Below, piece by piece: positions 11,213 to 25,000 of a DNA stretch of 64,000 bases. The notes under the pieces are model-generated. The model had not been told where the DNA came from, searched no databases, and was given only the letters and a program-made list of their open reading frames with translations. Each line of letters opens with the position of its first letter. Position 1 is the first letter of the stretch. Where the stretch lies: positions 31,997,301-32,061,300 of the forward strand of contig NC_087066.1 of NCBI RefSeq assembly GCF_963678635.1, read 5' to 3'. The position numbers and the translations under genes are program-made. The DNA comes from Symsagittifera roscoffensis. Taxonomy: Eukaryota; Xenacoelomorpha; Acoela; Convolutidae.

Positions 11213-13078
11213 CCATATATGAATTCCCCAGGGAACCTTGAACAGATGTCTCTGGACATAAAATGGGATCCACAGGCAGTCGAAGTCCATACAAAGTCCA
11301 TACAACTGGCTCTAGAACCCCTTGTGAACAAAGTGACTGCCCTTATGAACACAAACGGAGACTCGGGACTCAAGAAGGGAAAATCCAAAAACGCCCATGT
11401 ATTATCTCTAGCAATTGAAAGAGCAACTGCTGAGTTTATATCAAAGGCAGAGCAAATCGCAAAAGAGAACCCGGTTGTGGAAAATGATATCATGAAAGCT
11501 CTTGACGATGTCAAGTCTTCGGGCGATAAAATGCGAGTTGTGACTACTGATTTCTGCGAGGATCCCTTGTCGGCCAATGTTCGGAAACATCTCGTGAAGG
11601 CTTCACGAGAGCTTCTTTCGGCAGTTACAAGACTTCTTATCATTGCTGACATGGTTGACGTCCATGTTCTATTGAACTCCTTGAAAGTAGTGCGGGAGGA
11701 TTTAGATACAATGAAAAAGGCGAATTCGCAGCAAGAGTTGACATCGAAGTTTCAAACGTTTGGTGAAGATATGATGGAATTAGATCACAAGGCATATTAC
11801 AGACAAATGGACCTGAAAGATCCGCAGCAAAGAGACGACATGGCATCTGCGAGAGCAACGATGAAGAAGAATAGCATGATGTTATTGACTGCTTCTAAAG
11901 CATACATCAGTAACCCGAACGCGCCCGAAGCAAGAGGCAATCGTGACTTTGCATTCGAACAAATGGAAAACGCCGTGAACACTATTGGTAAAGTGACAAC
12001 TAACAAGCCATCGGGGGTTAATAGAAACAAAGATGGGCCCGGGTTCTTAGCTGCAGCAATGGACGATTTTGACCGCAGATGTGTTACGGATACCGCAACT
12101 TATAAGGATTCGGTATCAAGGCCTGTTCTGGAAAAGCGACTGGAGACCATAATATCTTCTGCTGCTCACATGGCCGACCGGCCGAATACACGGGACGCGA
12201 GACGAGAACGAATCGTAAACGAATGCAATGGAGTTCGTCAAGCATTACAGGATCTGTTGAGTGGCTACGAGAAAGATGCGGGAAAGACCGAGCAGAGTCG
12301 AGAACTGGAATTGAAGCTGGGTAAAACGCAGAAAAAGTCCAAAGACTTGAGACGTCAGTTACGACGAGCAGTTGTTGATCATGTGTCGGATTCATTCGCC
12401 CAAACCGACGTCCCGATTCTAATGATGTTTGAAACGGCAAAACAGGGAAATGGTAAATTGTTTCCAGATTTCGCCGCTGTTTTTGAGGAGCATACGAAGA
12501 AAATCATTGAGGTAGCGGATCTCGCTTGTACAATGAGTAGCGACGTAGAAGGCGTGAAGTTGGTACGGTATTCAGTTCGGGAAATTGAAACACTGTACCC
12601 TCAAGTCATAAATGCGGCGAAGATTCTGAGCATAAGTCCTCGAAATAAAGTGGCCAATGAAAACATGGAGGTGTTCAAAGCTGCATGGGAAACGCAAATG
12701 AGAATTCTGATTGCTTCGGTTGATAATATTCTGACGATTGAAGATTTCTTGTCGGTTTCTGAGAGTCACATGTTGGATGACGTAAACAAGTGCGTGTTCG
12801 CACTGCAAGACAGGGAAGGCGAAGAATTGGACAAAACAGCGGCGGTGGTTCGAGGTCGAGCTAACAGAATCTGTCATGTAGTGAGTCAAGAAATGGACGC
12901 TTTGCAGCCCAGTGCATACACAGACGAAACTATGCAGGCAGTGTATGCGTTTCGAGATAATATCATGCCTCATTATAGTAAGGTGGTTGAGAATGCGATG
13001 GAGAGTCTGGCTGTGAATAAGAGTGGGACTATGGATGAGAATGAGTTCATAGATGCCTGCAGATGGGTCTACGACGGG
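11213..13078 (+). CDS. Alpha-catenin first coding exon (N and M domains)
   Basis: An acceptor (ttttcag, ending 11212) opens this exon six bases before ATG 11219, so at least one upstream non-coding exon exists, not located here. The single exon encodes residues 1-620, nearly two thirds of the protein. The alignable N-terminus starts at about residue 14, so this ATG, or the Met at residue 10, is the likely start. The donor is GTAAGG at 13079. Reading through it adds six residues and a stop, a pattern that must not be taken as a short isoform without transcript evidence. Confidence 0.95.
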
Positions 13079-16000
13079 GTAAGGTTCTCGTTTTTATAAA
13101 GTTGTTTTTCATATTAGACTCTTTTACTTTTCCCACTGAGTTCAAGATTGACAAAACAGCATATATTGTCCAAGTTTGTTGACACTTTTTCCTTGTTTGA
13201 ACCTTCGGTTGCTTGAACCTTCGAAAGTGGGAACGTGACTTTGAAAATGAAAGGTTACATGAATAAGGTTTTCTCTGTGAAATGCATAATTACACTAGCT
13301 ATTAATAAATGTTATTAAATCGGAAACTAGACTTTTTCCTGTATAAGACAACTTTTTTCACTTCGTAGTTTTGCAATTTGTGCTGTTTTATTGGCGAGTG
13401 ATTTGGCAGCACGTTTTTTACTCTATAAATCAGCTTGGCCAGGAAGACGCATGTTTCACAATTCGGAATTCCGAGGTTCGAATCCCGTTGTGGGTTCATG
13501 TTGTCTTTCTGAGCTTATTAATGTATTTTTTTACTTGCGATAGCAAGTCAGTTGCAACCGGGTACTAGACATTTTACCGGAAATAACTTTGTTCAGGGGC
13601 TTATCTCCTGGTCCCCTCTGTTGGAAATACTGCAACAGATATATTTTGACCAGGTTAGCATTCTAAATATCCGCCCTACTTACAATTGCGAAGCAAAGGG
13701 TATTAGTACAAACTTTCTTTTTTTCCAACCTAAATTGCAAATAAAAGTGCTACTTTTGGTGGCAATTTTGAATTCGGTAGGTTGCGGTAGCAGTATAATA
13801 TCATATGTGCTTTAAAATTTGATTAGTAACAAGTTAACACAGCTGATGCATTTTTAGTTCATCAAATGAACCGAAAAAAGTTATTTCGAGCAGCAGTACA
13901 ATGATGAAAAGCTCGATTTCAGAAATTTTCAAACTCAATGGATCTCGCATATATTTGAAATGCATAATTTATACAATTTGGCTTTATGCTTTCCAATTTG
14001 TTACTTGCACAATTGTGTATTTTTGTATTTAGTGCTACTTTTGCTGCATCGAATTGGAAATTTATTAGCATATGTATCTGCGTTATTGGTGGCTAGTTTT
14101 GGGGATTTTAAGCATCAGTGGTTAGTGCGTTAGGTACAAATTTGCTAGGTTGCTGATTCGAATCCGACACGTAGCCGAGTTTTTGGTAACTCGAGGCTTA
14201 GTTTTTTTTATTATTTAACTTGACAGAGCTGCTTTTTGGTCGTATTCTCGCAATCGTTTGCAAAACGAAGCTTCGCCTCGTAGTGGAAATTTTTCTGTTG
14301 GTTCTAATTTTACCAAATCGGTTTGCTAAAATTTCAAGTTTTGTTGTTAGCTTTTTTTGGCTTCATACATTTCCTTGTTTAGATCGGCTCATTGACCAAA
14401 TTTTGCGTCATTTGAGGAGTGATTGTTTTGATTTTCCGTGTGTGTGTGCTTCGAGGGGGGACTAATAAATGTTTTAAGGTCTTTGATTTTTTTTTCGGAT
14501 TTAAGTGTATCTGCTCAAGTTTGTTGCCGCTTGTTAAATTTTGTTCCATTGCAAATATTGCTTTCTATAGCCTTGGCATGTGTTTTTTTATAAAGCTCCA
14601 TTTTTTGATAGATTTGTTCCAATTTTGTTAAGAATCATTGAACGTAATTCAGATTCTTACATAAGATAGGTCGTGATGAAAAAGTCACAAAAGTTTTTCA
14701 GGGTCAAGCATACTTTTTAGCGGTTTGACTTTTGATTTTTTATTAAGTTAAATTCTTTTCCTTTCTTTAAAGGGAAAAAACTACTATCGAATCGCGAAAG
14801 TGTAAAGGTCACGAAAAACTTGATTGACTTCTAATTTCGAAAATGTATTTGCTTTATCAGGTTTTCCAGCAAAATAAAAAAGTTATTTTGATCTTTTTTT
14901 CCCCAAATTGGGGTAATTTTGTCACATGTTGTCAGTCATAAATTGTTCTAGAACTTCAAAAACTTTCGAGACTTTTTCTGAAGTTTGAAAGTAATTTTTT
15001 TTTTCTGTTTACTTGCTTTTATTGACTTTTTCCAACTGTCTTTTGACTGTTTTTTTTTAGAATTTCCTCTGAAGTGCAGCTTCGTTTTAATGTAGTTTTG
15101 TTTTCGTTAATGAAGTCAAATTGCTTTTTCAACATGATAATGAAGACAGATGTGGTTCTTGAATTTGTTTTGCTTGAAATTTACACAAGCAAATGCATGT
15201 GTTTTATTACGAGTTAACATTTTCATTATAACTCGTATTAATTAGTGCTCAACAAAATTGAACTTTCTGTGTACTGCTTTAATTGTGCGGCATTTTAAAA
15301 GCATGTGCATTATCAGGTTTGGTCGTAAGACAGGAAGGTGATATGATGCGCTTATGAAGACCGTAGAATCTAACTTTAAGCGGCGGTTTTTCAAATTTAT
15401 CTGCTCTTCTTTTTCTTCATAAAAGTTGTTCGGGCTCAAGATGACTTTTTCGCCGTTTTGGCTTTTGATTTTCATTAAGTTCAGTTAGTTTCCTTTGTTT
15501 AAAGGGAAAATTTACTATCGAATAGCAAAAGTGTAAAGGTCACGCAAAACGTGATTGACTTCTAATTTTGGAAATGGATTTTAATTATCAGATTTCCCAG
15601 CGAAATAAAAAAGTTATTTTGATCCATTTTTCCCAAATTGGGGTAATTTTGTCAGTCATAAATTGATCTTGAACTTCAAAAAGCTTCAAGAAATTTTTTG
15701 AAGTTTGAAAGTACAAATTGTTTTCAAAAATTAATTCAGTTTTTTTGTGTTTACTTGCTTTTATTGACTTTTTCTAACTGTCTGTTGACTGTTCTTTTTT
15801 TGGAATTTTCTCTGTGAAGCCAGCTTCGTTTGTGTGTAATTTTGTTTCCGTAAATGAAATCAAATTTCTTTTTTCAACATGATAGTAGAGACAGATGTGG
15901 TTCTTGAAACTGTTTTTGCCTTAGAATGCACAAGCAAATGCATGTGTTTTATTATGAGCTAACATTTTCAATATAACTCGGATTAATTAGTGCTCACAAA

Positions 16001-19000
16001 AATTGAACTTTCGGTGTAATGTTTTTAATTTGCGGCATTTCAAAAGCATTGACTTTTGATTTTTCATTAAGTTCAATTCGTTTCCTTTCTTTAAAGGGAA
16101 AAAACTACTATCGAATCGCGAAAGTGTAAAGGTCACGAAAAACTTGATTGACTTCTAATTTCGAAAATGTATTTGCTTTATCAGGTTTTCCAGCAAAATA
16201 AAAAAGTTATTTTGATCTTTTTTTCCCCAAATTGGGGTAATTTTGTCACATGTTGTCAGTCATAAATTGTTCTAGAACTTCAAAAACTTTCGAGACTTTT
16301 TCTGAAGTTTGAAAGTAATTTTTTTTTTCTGTTTACTTGCTTTTATTGACTTTTTCCAACTGTCTTTTGACTGTTTTTTTTTAGAATTTCCTCTGAAGTG
16401 CAGCTTCGTTTTAATGTAGTTTTGTTTTCGTAAATGAAGTCAAATTGCTTTTTCAACATGATAATGAAGACAGATGTGGTTCTTGAATTTGTTTTGCTTG
16501 AAATTTACACAAGCAAATGCATGTGTTTTATTACGAGTTAACATTTTCATTATAACTCGTATTAATTAGTGCTCAACAAAATTGAACTTTCTGTGTACTG
16601 CTTTAATTGTGCGGCATTTTAAAAGCATGTGCATTATCAGGTTTGGTCGTAAGACAGGAAGGTGATATGATGCGCTTATGAAGACCGTAGAATCTAACTT
16701 TAAGCGGCGGTTTTTCAAATTTATCTGCTCTTCTTTTTCTTCATAAAAGTTGTTCGGGCTCAAGATGACTTTTTCGCGGTTTTGGCTTTTGATTTTCATT
16801 AAGTTCAGTTAGTTTCCTTTGTTTAAAGGGAAAATTTACTATCGAATAGCAAAAGTGTAAAGGTCACGCAAAACGTGATTGACTTCTAATTTTGGAAATG
16901 GATTTTAATTATCAGATTTCCCAGCGAAATAAAAAAGTTATTTTGATCCATTTTTCCCAAATTGGGGTAATTTTGTCAGTCATAAATTGATCTTGAACTT
17001 CAAAAAGCTTCAAGAAATTTTTTGAAGTTTGAAAGTACAAATTGTTTTCAAAAATTAATTCAGTTTTTTTGTGTTTACTTGCTTTTATTGACTTTTTCTA
17101 ACTGTCTGTTGACTGTTCTTTTTTTGGAATTTTCTCTGTGAAGCCAGCTTCGTTTGTGTGTAATTTTGTTTCCGTAAATGAAATCAAATTTCTTTTTTCA
17201 ACATGATAGTAGAGACAGATGTGGTTCTTGAAACTGTTTTTGCCTTAGAATGCACAAGCAAATGCATGTGTTTTATTATGAGCTAACATTTTCAATATAA
17301 CTCGGATTAATTAGTGCTCACAAAAATTGAACTTTCGGTGTAATGTTTTTAATTTGCGGCATTTCAAAAGCATTGACTTTTGATTTTTCATTAAGTTCAA
17401 TTCGTTTCCTTTCTTTAAAGGGAAAAAACTACTATCGAATCGCGAAAGTGTAAAGGTCACGAAAAACTTGATTGACTTCTAATTTCGAAAATGTATTTGC
17501 TTTATCAGGTTTTCCAGCAAAATAAAAAAGTTATTTTGATCTTTTTTTCCCCAAATTGGGGTAATTTTGTCACATGTTGTCAGTCATAAATTGTTCTAGA
17601 ACTTCAAAAACTTTCGAGACTTTTTCTGAAGTTTGAAAGTAATTTTTTTTTTCTGTTTACTTGCTTTTATTGACTTTTTCCAACTGTCTTTTGACTGTTT
17701 TTTTTTAGAATTTCCTCTGAAGTGCAGCTTCGTTTTAATGTAGTTTTGTTTTCGTAAATGAAGTCAAATTGCTTTTTCAACATGATAATGAAGACAGATG
17801 TGGTTCTTGAATTTGTTTTGCTTGAAATTTACACAAGCAAATGCATGTGTTTTATTACGAGTTAACATTTTCATTATAACTCGTATTAATTAGTGCTCAA
17901 CAAAATTGAACTTTCTGTGTACTGCTTTAATTGTGCGGCATTTTAAAAGCATGTGCATTATCAGGTTTGGTCGTAAGACAGGAAGGTGATATGATGCGCT
18001 TATGAAGACCGTAGAATCTAACTTTAAGCGGCGGTTTTTCAAATTTATCTGCTCTTCTTTTTCTTCATAAAAGTTGTTCGGGCTCAAGATGACTTTTTCG
18101 CGGTTTTGGCTTTTGATTTTCATTAAGTTCAGTTAGTTTCCTTTGTTTAAAGGGAAAATTTACTATCGAATAGCAAAAGTGTAAAGGTCACGCAAAACGT
18201 GATTGACTTCTAATTTTGGAAATGGATTTTAATTATCAGATTTCCCAGCGAAATAAAAAAGTTATTTTGATCCATTTTTCCCAAATTGGGGTAATTTTGT
18301 CAGTCATAAATTGATCTTGAACTTCAAAAAGCTTCAAGAAATTTTTTGAAGTTTGAAAGTACAAATTGTTTTCAAAAATTAATTCAGTTTTTTTGTGTTT
18401 ACTTGCTTTTATTGACTTTTTCTAACTCTGTTGACTGTTCTTTTTTTGGAATTTTCTCTGTGAAGCCAGCTTCGTTTGTGTGTAATTTTGTTTCCGTTAA
18501 AGAAATCAAATTTCTTTTTTAAACATGATAGTAGAGACAGATGTGGTTCTTGAAACTGTTTTGCCTTAGAATGCACAAGCAAATGCATGTGTTTTATTAT
18601 GAGCTAACATTTTCAATATAACTCGGATTAATTAGTGCTCACAAAAATTGAACTTTCGGTGTAATTTTTTTAATTTGCGGCATTTCAAAAGCATTGACTT
18701 TTGATTTTTCATTAAGTTCAATTCGTTTCCTTTGTTTAAAGGGAAAAATTACTATCGAATAGCGAAAATGTAAAGGTCACAAAAAACGTGATCGATTTCT
18801 AATTTCGAAAATGGATTCAAATTATCAGAATTTCCCAGCAAAATGAAAAAAGTTATTTTGATCCATTTTTCCCAAATTGGGGTAATTTTGTCAGTCATAA
18901 ATTGATCTTGAACTTCAAAAAGCTTCGAGACATTTTTTTGAAGTTTGAACGTACAAATTGTTTTCAAAAATTAAGTCAGTTTTTTTGTGTTTACTTGCGT

Positions 19001-22000
19001 TTATTGACTTTTTCCAACTGTCTGTTGACTGTTCTTTTTTTTGGAATTTTCTCTGTTAAGTGCAGCTTCGTTTGTGTGTAATTTATTTCCGTAATTGAAA
19101 TCAAATTTATTTTTCAAGATGATAATAGAGACAGATGTGGTTCTTGAAACTGTTTTGCCTTAAAATTACATAAGCAAATGCATGTGTTTTATTACGAGCT
19201 AACATTTTCAATAAAACTCGGATTAATTAGTGCTGAAAAAATTGAACTTTCGGTGTAATTTTTTTAATTTGCGGCATTTCAAAAGCATTGACTTTTGATT
19301 TTTTATTGAGTTCAGTTCGTTTCCTTTGTTTAAAGGGAAAAACTACTATCGAATAGCGAAAATGTAAAGGTCACAAAAAACGTGATCCACTTCTAATTTC
19401 GAAAATGGATTTTAATTATCAGATTTTCCAGCAAAATAAAAAAGTTATTTTGATCCATTTTTCTCAAATTGGGGTAATTTTGTCAAACATTGTCAGTCAT
19501 AAATTATTCTAGAACTTCAAAAAGCTTCGAGACATTTTTTGAAGTTCGAAAGTACATAATGTTTTCAAAAATTAAGTCAGTTTTTTTTCTGTTTACTTGC
19601 GTTTATTGACTTTTTTCAACTGTCTGTTGACTCTTTTTGTTTTTTTTTGGAATTTCTTCTGTGAATTGCAGCTTCGTTTGTGTAATTTTTTTTTCCGTAA
19701 ATGAAATCAAATTTATTTTTCAACATGATTTTAAAGACAGATGTGGTTCATGAAACTTCATGAAACAGATGTTATTTTTGTGGTTATCGAATAGCGAAAC
19801 TGTAAAGGTAAAGAAAATTGTGATCGACTTCTATTTCGCAAATGGATTTCAATAATCAGTTTTTCCAGCAAAATAAAAAAATTGTTTTGATTCATTTTTC
19901 CCAAATTGGGGTAATTTTGTCAATCATAAATTGATCTTGAACTTCAAAAAACTTCGAGACATTTTTTTGAAGTTTGAACGTACAAATTGTTTTCAAAAAT
20001 TAAGTCAGTTTGTTTTGTGTTTACCTGCGTTTATTGACTTTTTCCAACTGTCTGTTGACTGTTCTTTTTTTAGAATTTTTTCTGTGAAGTGCAGCTTCTT
20101 TTGTGCGTATTTTTGTTTCCGTAAATGAAATCAAATTTATTTTTCAACATGATAATAGAGACAGATGTGGTTCTTGAAACTGTTTTGCCTTAAAATTACA
20201 TAAGCAAATGCATGTGTTTTATTAAGAGCTAACATTTTCATTATAACTCGGATTAATTAGTGCTGAATAAAGTTGAATTTTCTGTGTACTGCTTTTAATA
20301 TGCGGCATTTTAAAAGCATGTGTATTATCAGCTGTAGTCGGAAGACAGGAAGGTGATATGATGCATTTATAAAGACAGTAGAATCTAATTTTAAGCGGCG
20401 GTTTTTCAAATTTACCGTCTTTTTTTGAAAAAAGACAGTAAAATTGTTCGTTGACTTTTTTTTTGGAGTTTCCTCTGTGAAGTGCAGCTTCGTTTGTGTG
20501 TAATTTTTTTTCCTTAAATGAAATCAAGTTGATTATTCATACTGATAATAAAGACAGATGTGGTTCATGAAACTTCATGAAACAGATGTGGTTTATGTGG
20601 TTATAGAATAGCGAAAGTGTAAAGGTAAAGAAAATTGTGATCGACTCCTATTTCGCAAATGGATTTCAATAATCAGTTTTTCCAGCAAAATAAAAAAATT
20701 GTTTTGATTCTTTTTTCCCAAATTGGGGTAATTTTGTCAGTCATAAATTGTTCTTGAACTTCAAAAAGCTTCGAGACAATTTTTGAAGTTTGAAAGTACA
20801 ATTTTTTTTTCAAAAATCAAGTCAGTTTTTTTTCTGTTTACTTGCGTTTATTGACTTTTTCCAACTGTCTGTTGACTGTTTATTTTTTTTGGAATTTCCT
20901 CTGTGAAGTGCAGCTTTGTTTGTGTGCATTTTTGTTTCCGTAAATGAAATCAAATTTATTTTTCAACATGATAATAGAGACAGATGTGGTTCTTGAAACT
21001 GTTTTGCCTTAGAATACACAAGCAAATGCATGTGTTTTCTTATGAGCTAACATTTTCAATATAACTCGGATTAATTACTGTTCAGAAAAATTGAACTTTC
21101 GGTGTAATTTTTTTAATTTGCGGCATTTCAAAAGCTTTGACTTTTGATTTTTCATTAAGTTCAATTCGTTTCCTTTGTTTAAAGGGAAAAATTACTATCG
21201 AATAGCGAAAATGTAAAGGTCACAAAAAACGTGATCGATTTCTAATTTCGAAAATGGATTTAAATTATCAAAATTTCCCAGCAAAATGAAAAAGTTTTTT
21301 TGATCCATTTTTCCAAAATTGGGGTAATTTTGTCAGTCATAAATTGATCTTGAACTTCAAAAAGCTTCGAGACATTTTTTTGAACTTTGAAAGTACAATT
21401 TTTTTAACAAAAATTAAGTCAGTTTTTTTGTGTTTACTTGCGTTTATTGACTTTTTCCAACTGTCTGTTGACTGTTCTTTTTTTTGGAATTTTCTCTGTT
21501 AAGTGCAGCTTCGTTTGTGTGTAATTTTGTTTCCGTAAATGAAATCAATTTTATTTTTCAAGATGATAATAGAGACAGATGTGATTCTTGAAACTGTTTT
21601 GCCTTAAAATACTTAAGCAAATGCATGTGTTTTATTTTGAGCTAACATTTTCAATATAACTCGGATTAATTAGTGCTCAGAAAAATTGAACTTTCGGTGT
21701 AATTTTTTTAATTTGCGGCATTTCAAAAGCTTTGATTTTTTATTTTTCATTAAGTTCAATTCGTTTCCTTTGTTTAAAGGGAAGAATTACTATCGAATAG
21801 CGAAAATGTAAAGGTCACAAAAAACGTGATCGATTTCTAATTTCGAAAATGGATTTAAATTATCAGAATTTCCCAGCAAAATGAAAAACTTATTTTGATC
21901 CATTTTTCCAAAATTGGGGTAATTTTGTCAGTCATAAATTGATCTTGAACTTCAAAAAGCTTCGAGACATTTTTTTGAAGTTTGAACGTACAAATTGTTT

Positions 22001-25000
22001 TCAAAAATTAAGTCAGTTTTTTTGTGTTTACTTGCGTTTATTGACTTTTTCCAACTGTCTGTTGACTGTTCTTTTTTTTGGAATTTTCTCTGTTAAGTGT
22101 AGCTTCGTTTGTGTGTAATTTTGTTTCCGTAAATGAAATCAAATTTATTTTTCAAGATGATAATAGAGACAGATGTGGTTCTTGAAACTGTTTTGCCTTA
22201 AAATACTTAAGCAAATGCATGTGTGTTATTACGAGCTAACGTTTTCAATAAAACTCGGATTAATTAGTGCTGAAAAAATTGAACTTTCGGTGTAATTTTT
22301 TTAATTTGCGGCATTTCAAAAGCTTTGACTTTTGATTTTTCATTAAGTTCAATTCGTTTCCTTTGTTTAAAGGGAAAAATTACTATCGAATAGCGAAAAT
22401 GTAAAGGTCACAAAAAACGTGATCGATTTCTAATTTCGAAAATGGATTTAAATTATCAGAATTTCCCAGCAAAATGAAAAAGTTATTTTGATCCATTTTT
22501 CCAAAATTGGGGTAATTTTGTCAGTCATAAATTGATCTTGAACTTAAAAAAGCTTCGAGACATTTTTTTGAAGTTTGAACGTACAAATTGTTTTCAAAAA
22601 TTAAGTCAGTTTTTTTGTGTTTACTTGCGTTTATTGACTTTTTACAACTGTCTGTTGACTGTTCTTTTTTTTGGAATTTTCTCTGTTAAGTGCAGCTTCG
22701 TTTGTGTGTAATTTTGTTTCCGTAAATGAAATCAAATTTATTTTTCAAGATGATAATAGAGACAGATGTGGTTCTTGAAACTGTTTTGCCTTAAAATACT
22801 TAAGCAAATGCATGTGTTTTATTACGAGCTAACATTTTCAATAAAACTCGGATTAATTAGTGCTGAAAAAATTGAACTTTCGGTGTAATTTTTTTAATTT
22901 GCGGCATTTCAAAAGCTTTGACTTTTGATTTTTCATTAAGTTCAATTCGTTTCCTTTGTTTAAAGGGAAAAATTACTATCGAATAGCGAAAATGTAAAGG
23001 TCACAAAAAACGTGATCGATTTCTAATTTCGAAAATGGATTTAAATTATCAGAATTTCCCAGCAAAATGAAAAAGTTATTTTGATCCATTTTTCCAAAAT
23101 TGGGTTAATTTTGTCAGTCATAAATTGATCTTGAACTTAAAAAAGCTTCGAGACATTTTTTTGAAGTTTGAACGTACAAATTGTTTTCAAAAATTAAGTC
23201 AGTTTTTTTGTGTTTACTTGCGTTTATTGACTTTTTCCAACTGTCTGTTGACTGTTCTTTTTTTTGGAATTTTCTCTGTTAAGTGCAGCTTCGTTTGTGT
23301 GTAATTTTGTTTCCGTAAATGAAATCAAATTTATTTTTCTAGATGATAATAGAGACAGATGTGGTTCTTGAAACTGTTTTGCCTTAAAATACTTAAGCAA
23401 ATGCATGTGTTTTATTACGAGCTAACATTTTCAATAAAACTCGGATTAATTAGTGCTGAAAAAATTGAACTTTCGGTGTAATTTTTTTAATTTGCGGCAT
23501 TTCAAAAGCTTTGACTTTTGATTTTTCATTAAGTTCAATTCGTTTCCTTTGTTTAAAGGGAAAAATTACTATCGAATAGCGAAAATGTAAAGGTCACAAA
23601 AAACGTGATCGATTTCTAATTTCGAAAATGGATTTAAATTATCAGAATTTCCCAGCAAAATGAAAAAGTTATTTTGATCCATTTTTCCAAAATTGGGGTA
23701 ATTTTGTCAGTCATAAATTGATCTTGAACTTCAAAAAGCTTCGAGACATTTTTTTGAAGTTTGAACGTACAAATTGTTTTCAAAAATTAAGTCAGTTTTT
23801 TTGTGTTTACTTGCGTTTATTGACTTTTTCCAACTGTCTGTTGACTGTTCTTTTTTTTGGAATTTTCTCTGTTAAGTGCAGCTTCGTTTGTGTGTAATTT
23901 TGTTTCCGTAAATGAAATCAAATTTGTTTTTCAAGATGATAATAGAGACAGATGTGGTTCTTGAAACTGTTTTGCCTTAAAATACTTAAGCAAATGCATG
24001 TGTTTTATTACGAGCTAACATTTTCAATAAAACTCGGATTAATTAGTGCTGAAAAAATTGAACTTTCGGTGTAATTTTTTTAATTTGCGGCATTTCAAAA
24101 GCATTGACTTTTGATTTTTTTTGAGTTCAGTTCGTTTCCTTTATTTAAAGGGAAAAATTACTATCGAGTAGCGAAATTGTAAAGGTCACAAAAACTTGAT
24201 CCACTTTTAATTTCGAAAATGGATTTTCATTATCAGATTTTCCAGCAAAATAAAAAAGTTATTTAGATCCATTTTTCACAAATTGGGGTAATTTTGTCAA
24301 TCATTGTCAGTCATAAATTATTCTAGAACTTCAAAAAGCTTCGAGACATTTTTTGAAGTTCGAAAGTACATAATGGTTTCAAAAATTAAGTCAGTTTGTT
24401 TTCTGTTTACTTGCGTTTATTGACTTTTTTCAACTGTCTGTTGACTTTTTAATTTTTTGGAATTTCTTCTGTGAATTGCAGCTTCGTTTGTGTAATTTTG
24501 TTTCCGTAAATGAAATCAAATTTATTTTTCAACATGATTTTAAAGACAGATGTGGTTCATGAAACAGATGTGGTTAATGTGGTTATCGAATAGCGAAAGT
24601 TTAAAGGTACCGAAAAACGTGATCGACTTCTAATTTCGCAAATGGATTTCAATAATCAGATTTCCCAGCAAAATAAAAAAATTGTTTCGATTCATTTTTC
24701 CCAAATTGGGGTAATTTTGTCAATCAGAAATTGTTCTTAAACTTTAAAAAGCTTCGAGACAATTTTTGAAATTTTAAAATACATATTGTTTTCAAAAATT
24801 AAGTCAGTTTGTTTTGTGTTTACCTGCGTTTATTGACTTTTTCCAACTGTCTGTTGACTGTTCTTTTTTTAGAATTTTCTCTGTGAAGTGCAGCTTCGTT
24901 TGTGTGTATTTTTGTTTCCGTAAATGAAATCAAATTTATTTTTCAACATGATAATAGAGACAGATGTGGTTCTTGAAACAGTTTTGCCTTAAAATTACAT

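Noticed and set aside
13079-13099. Reading frame of 626 residues that continues past the alpha-catenin exon
   Set aside because: The last six residues come from reading through a strong GTAAGG donor. Splicing to 26550 restores family similarity, so this end is intronic.
15242-18123. Three almost identical 77-residue minus-strand open frames at 1324-base spacing, as a gene family
   Set aside because: They repeat simply because the DNA repeats. The frames are not kept in other monomers and show no known motif.
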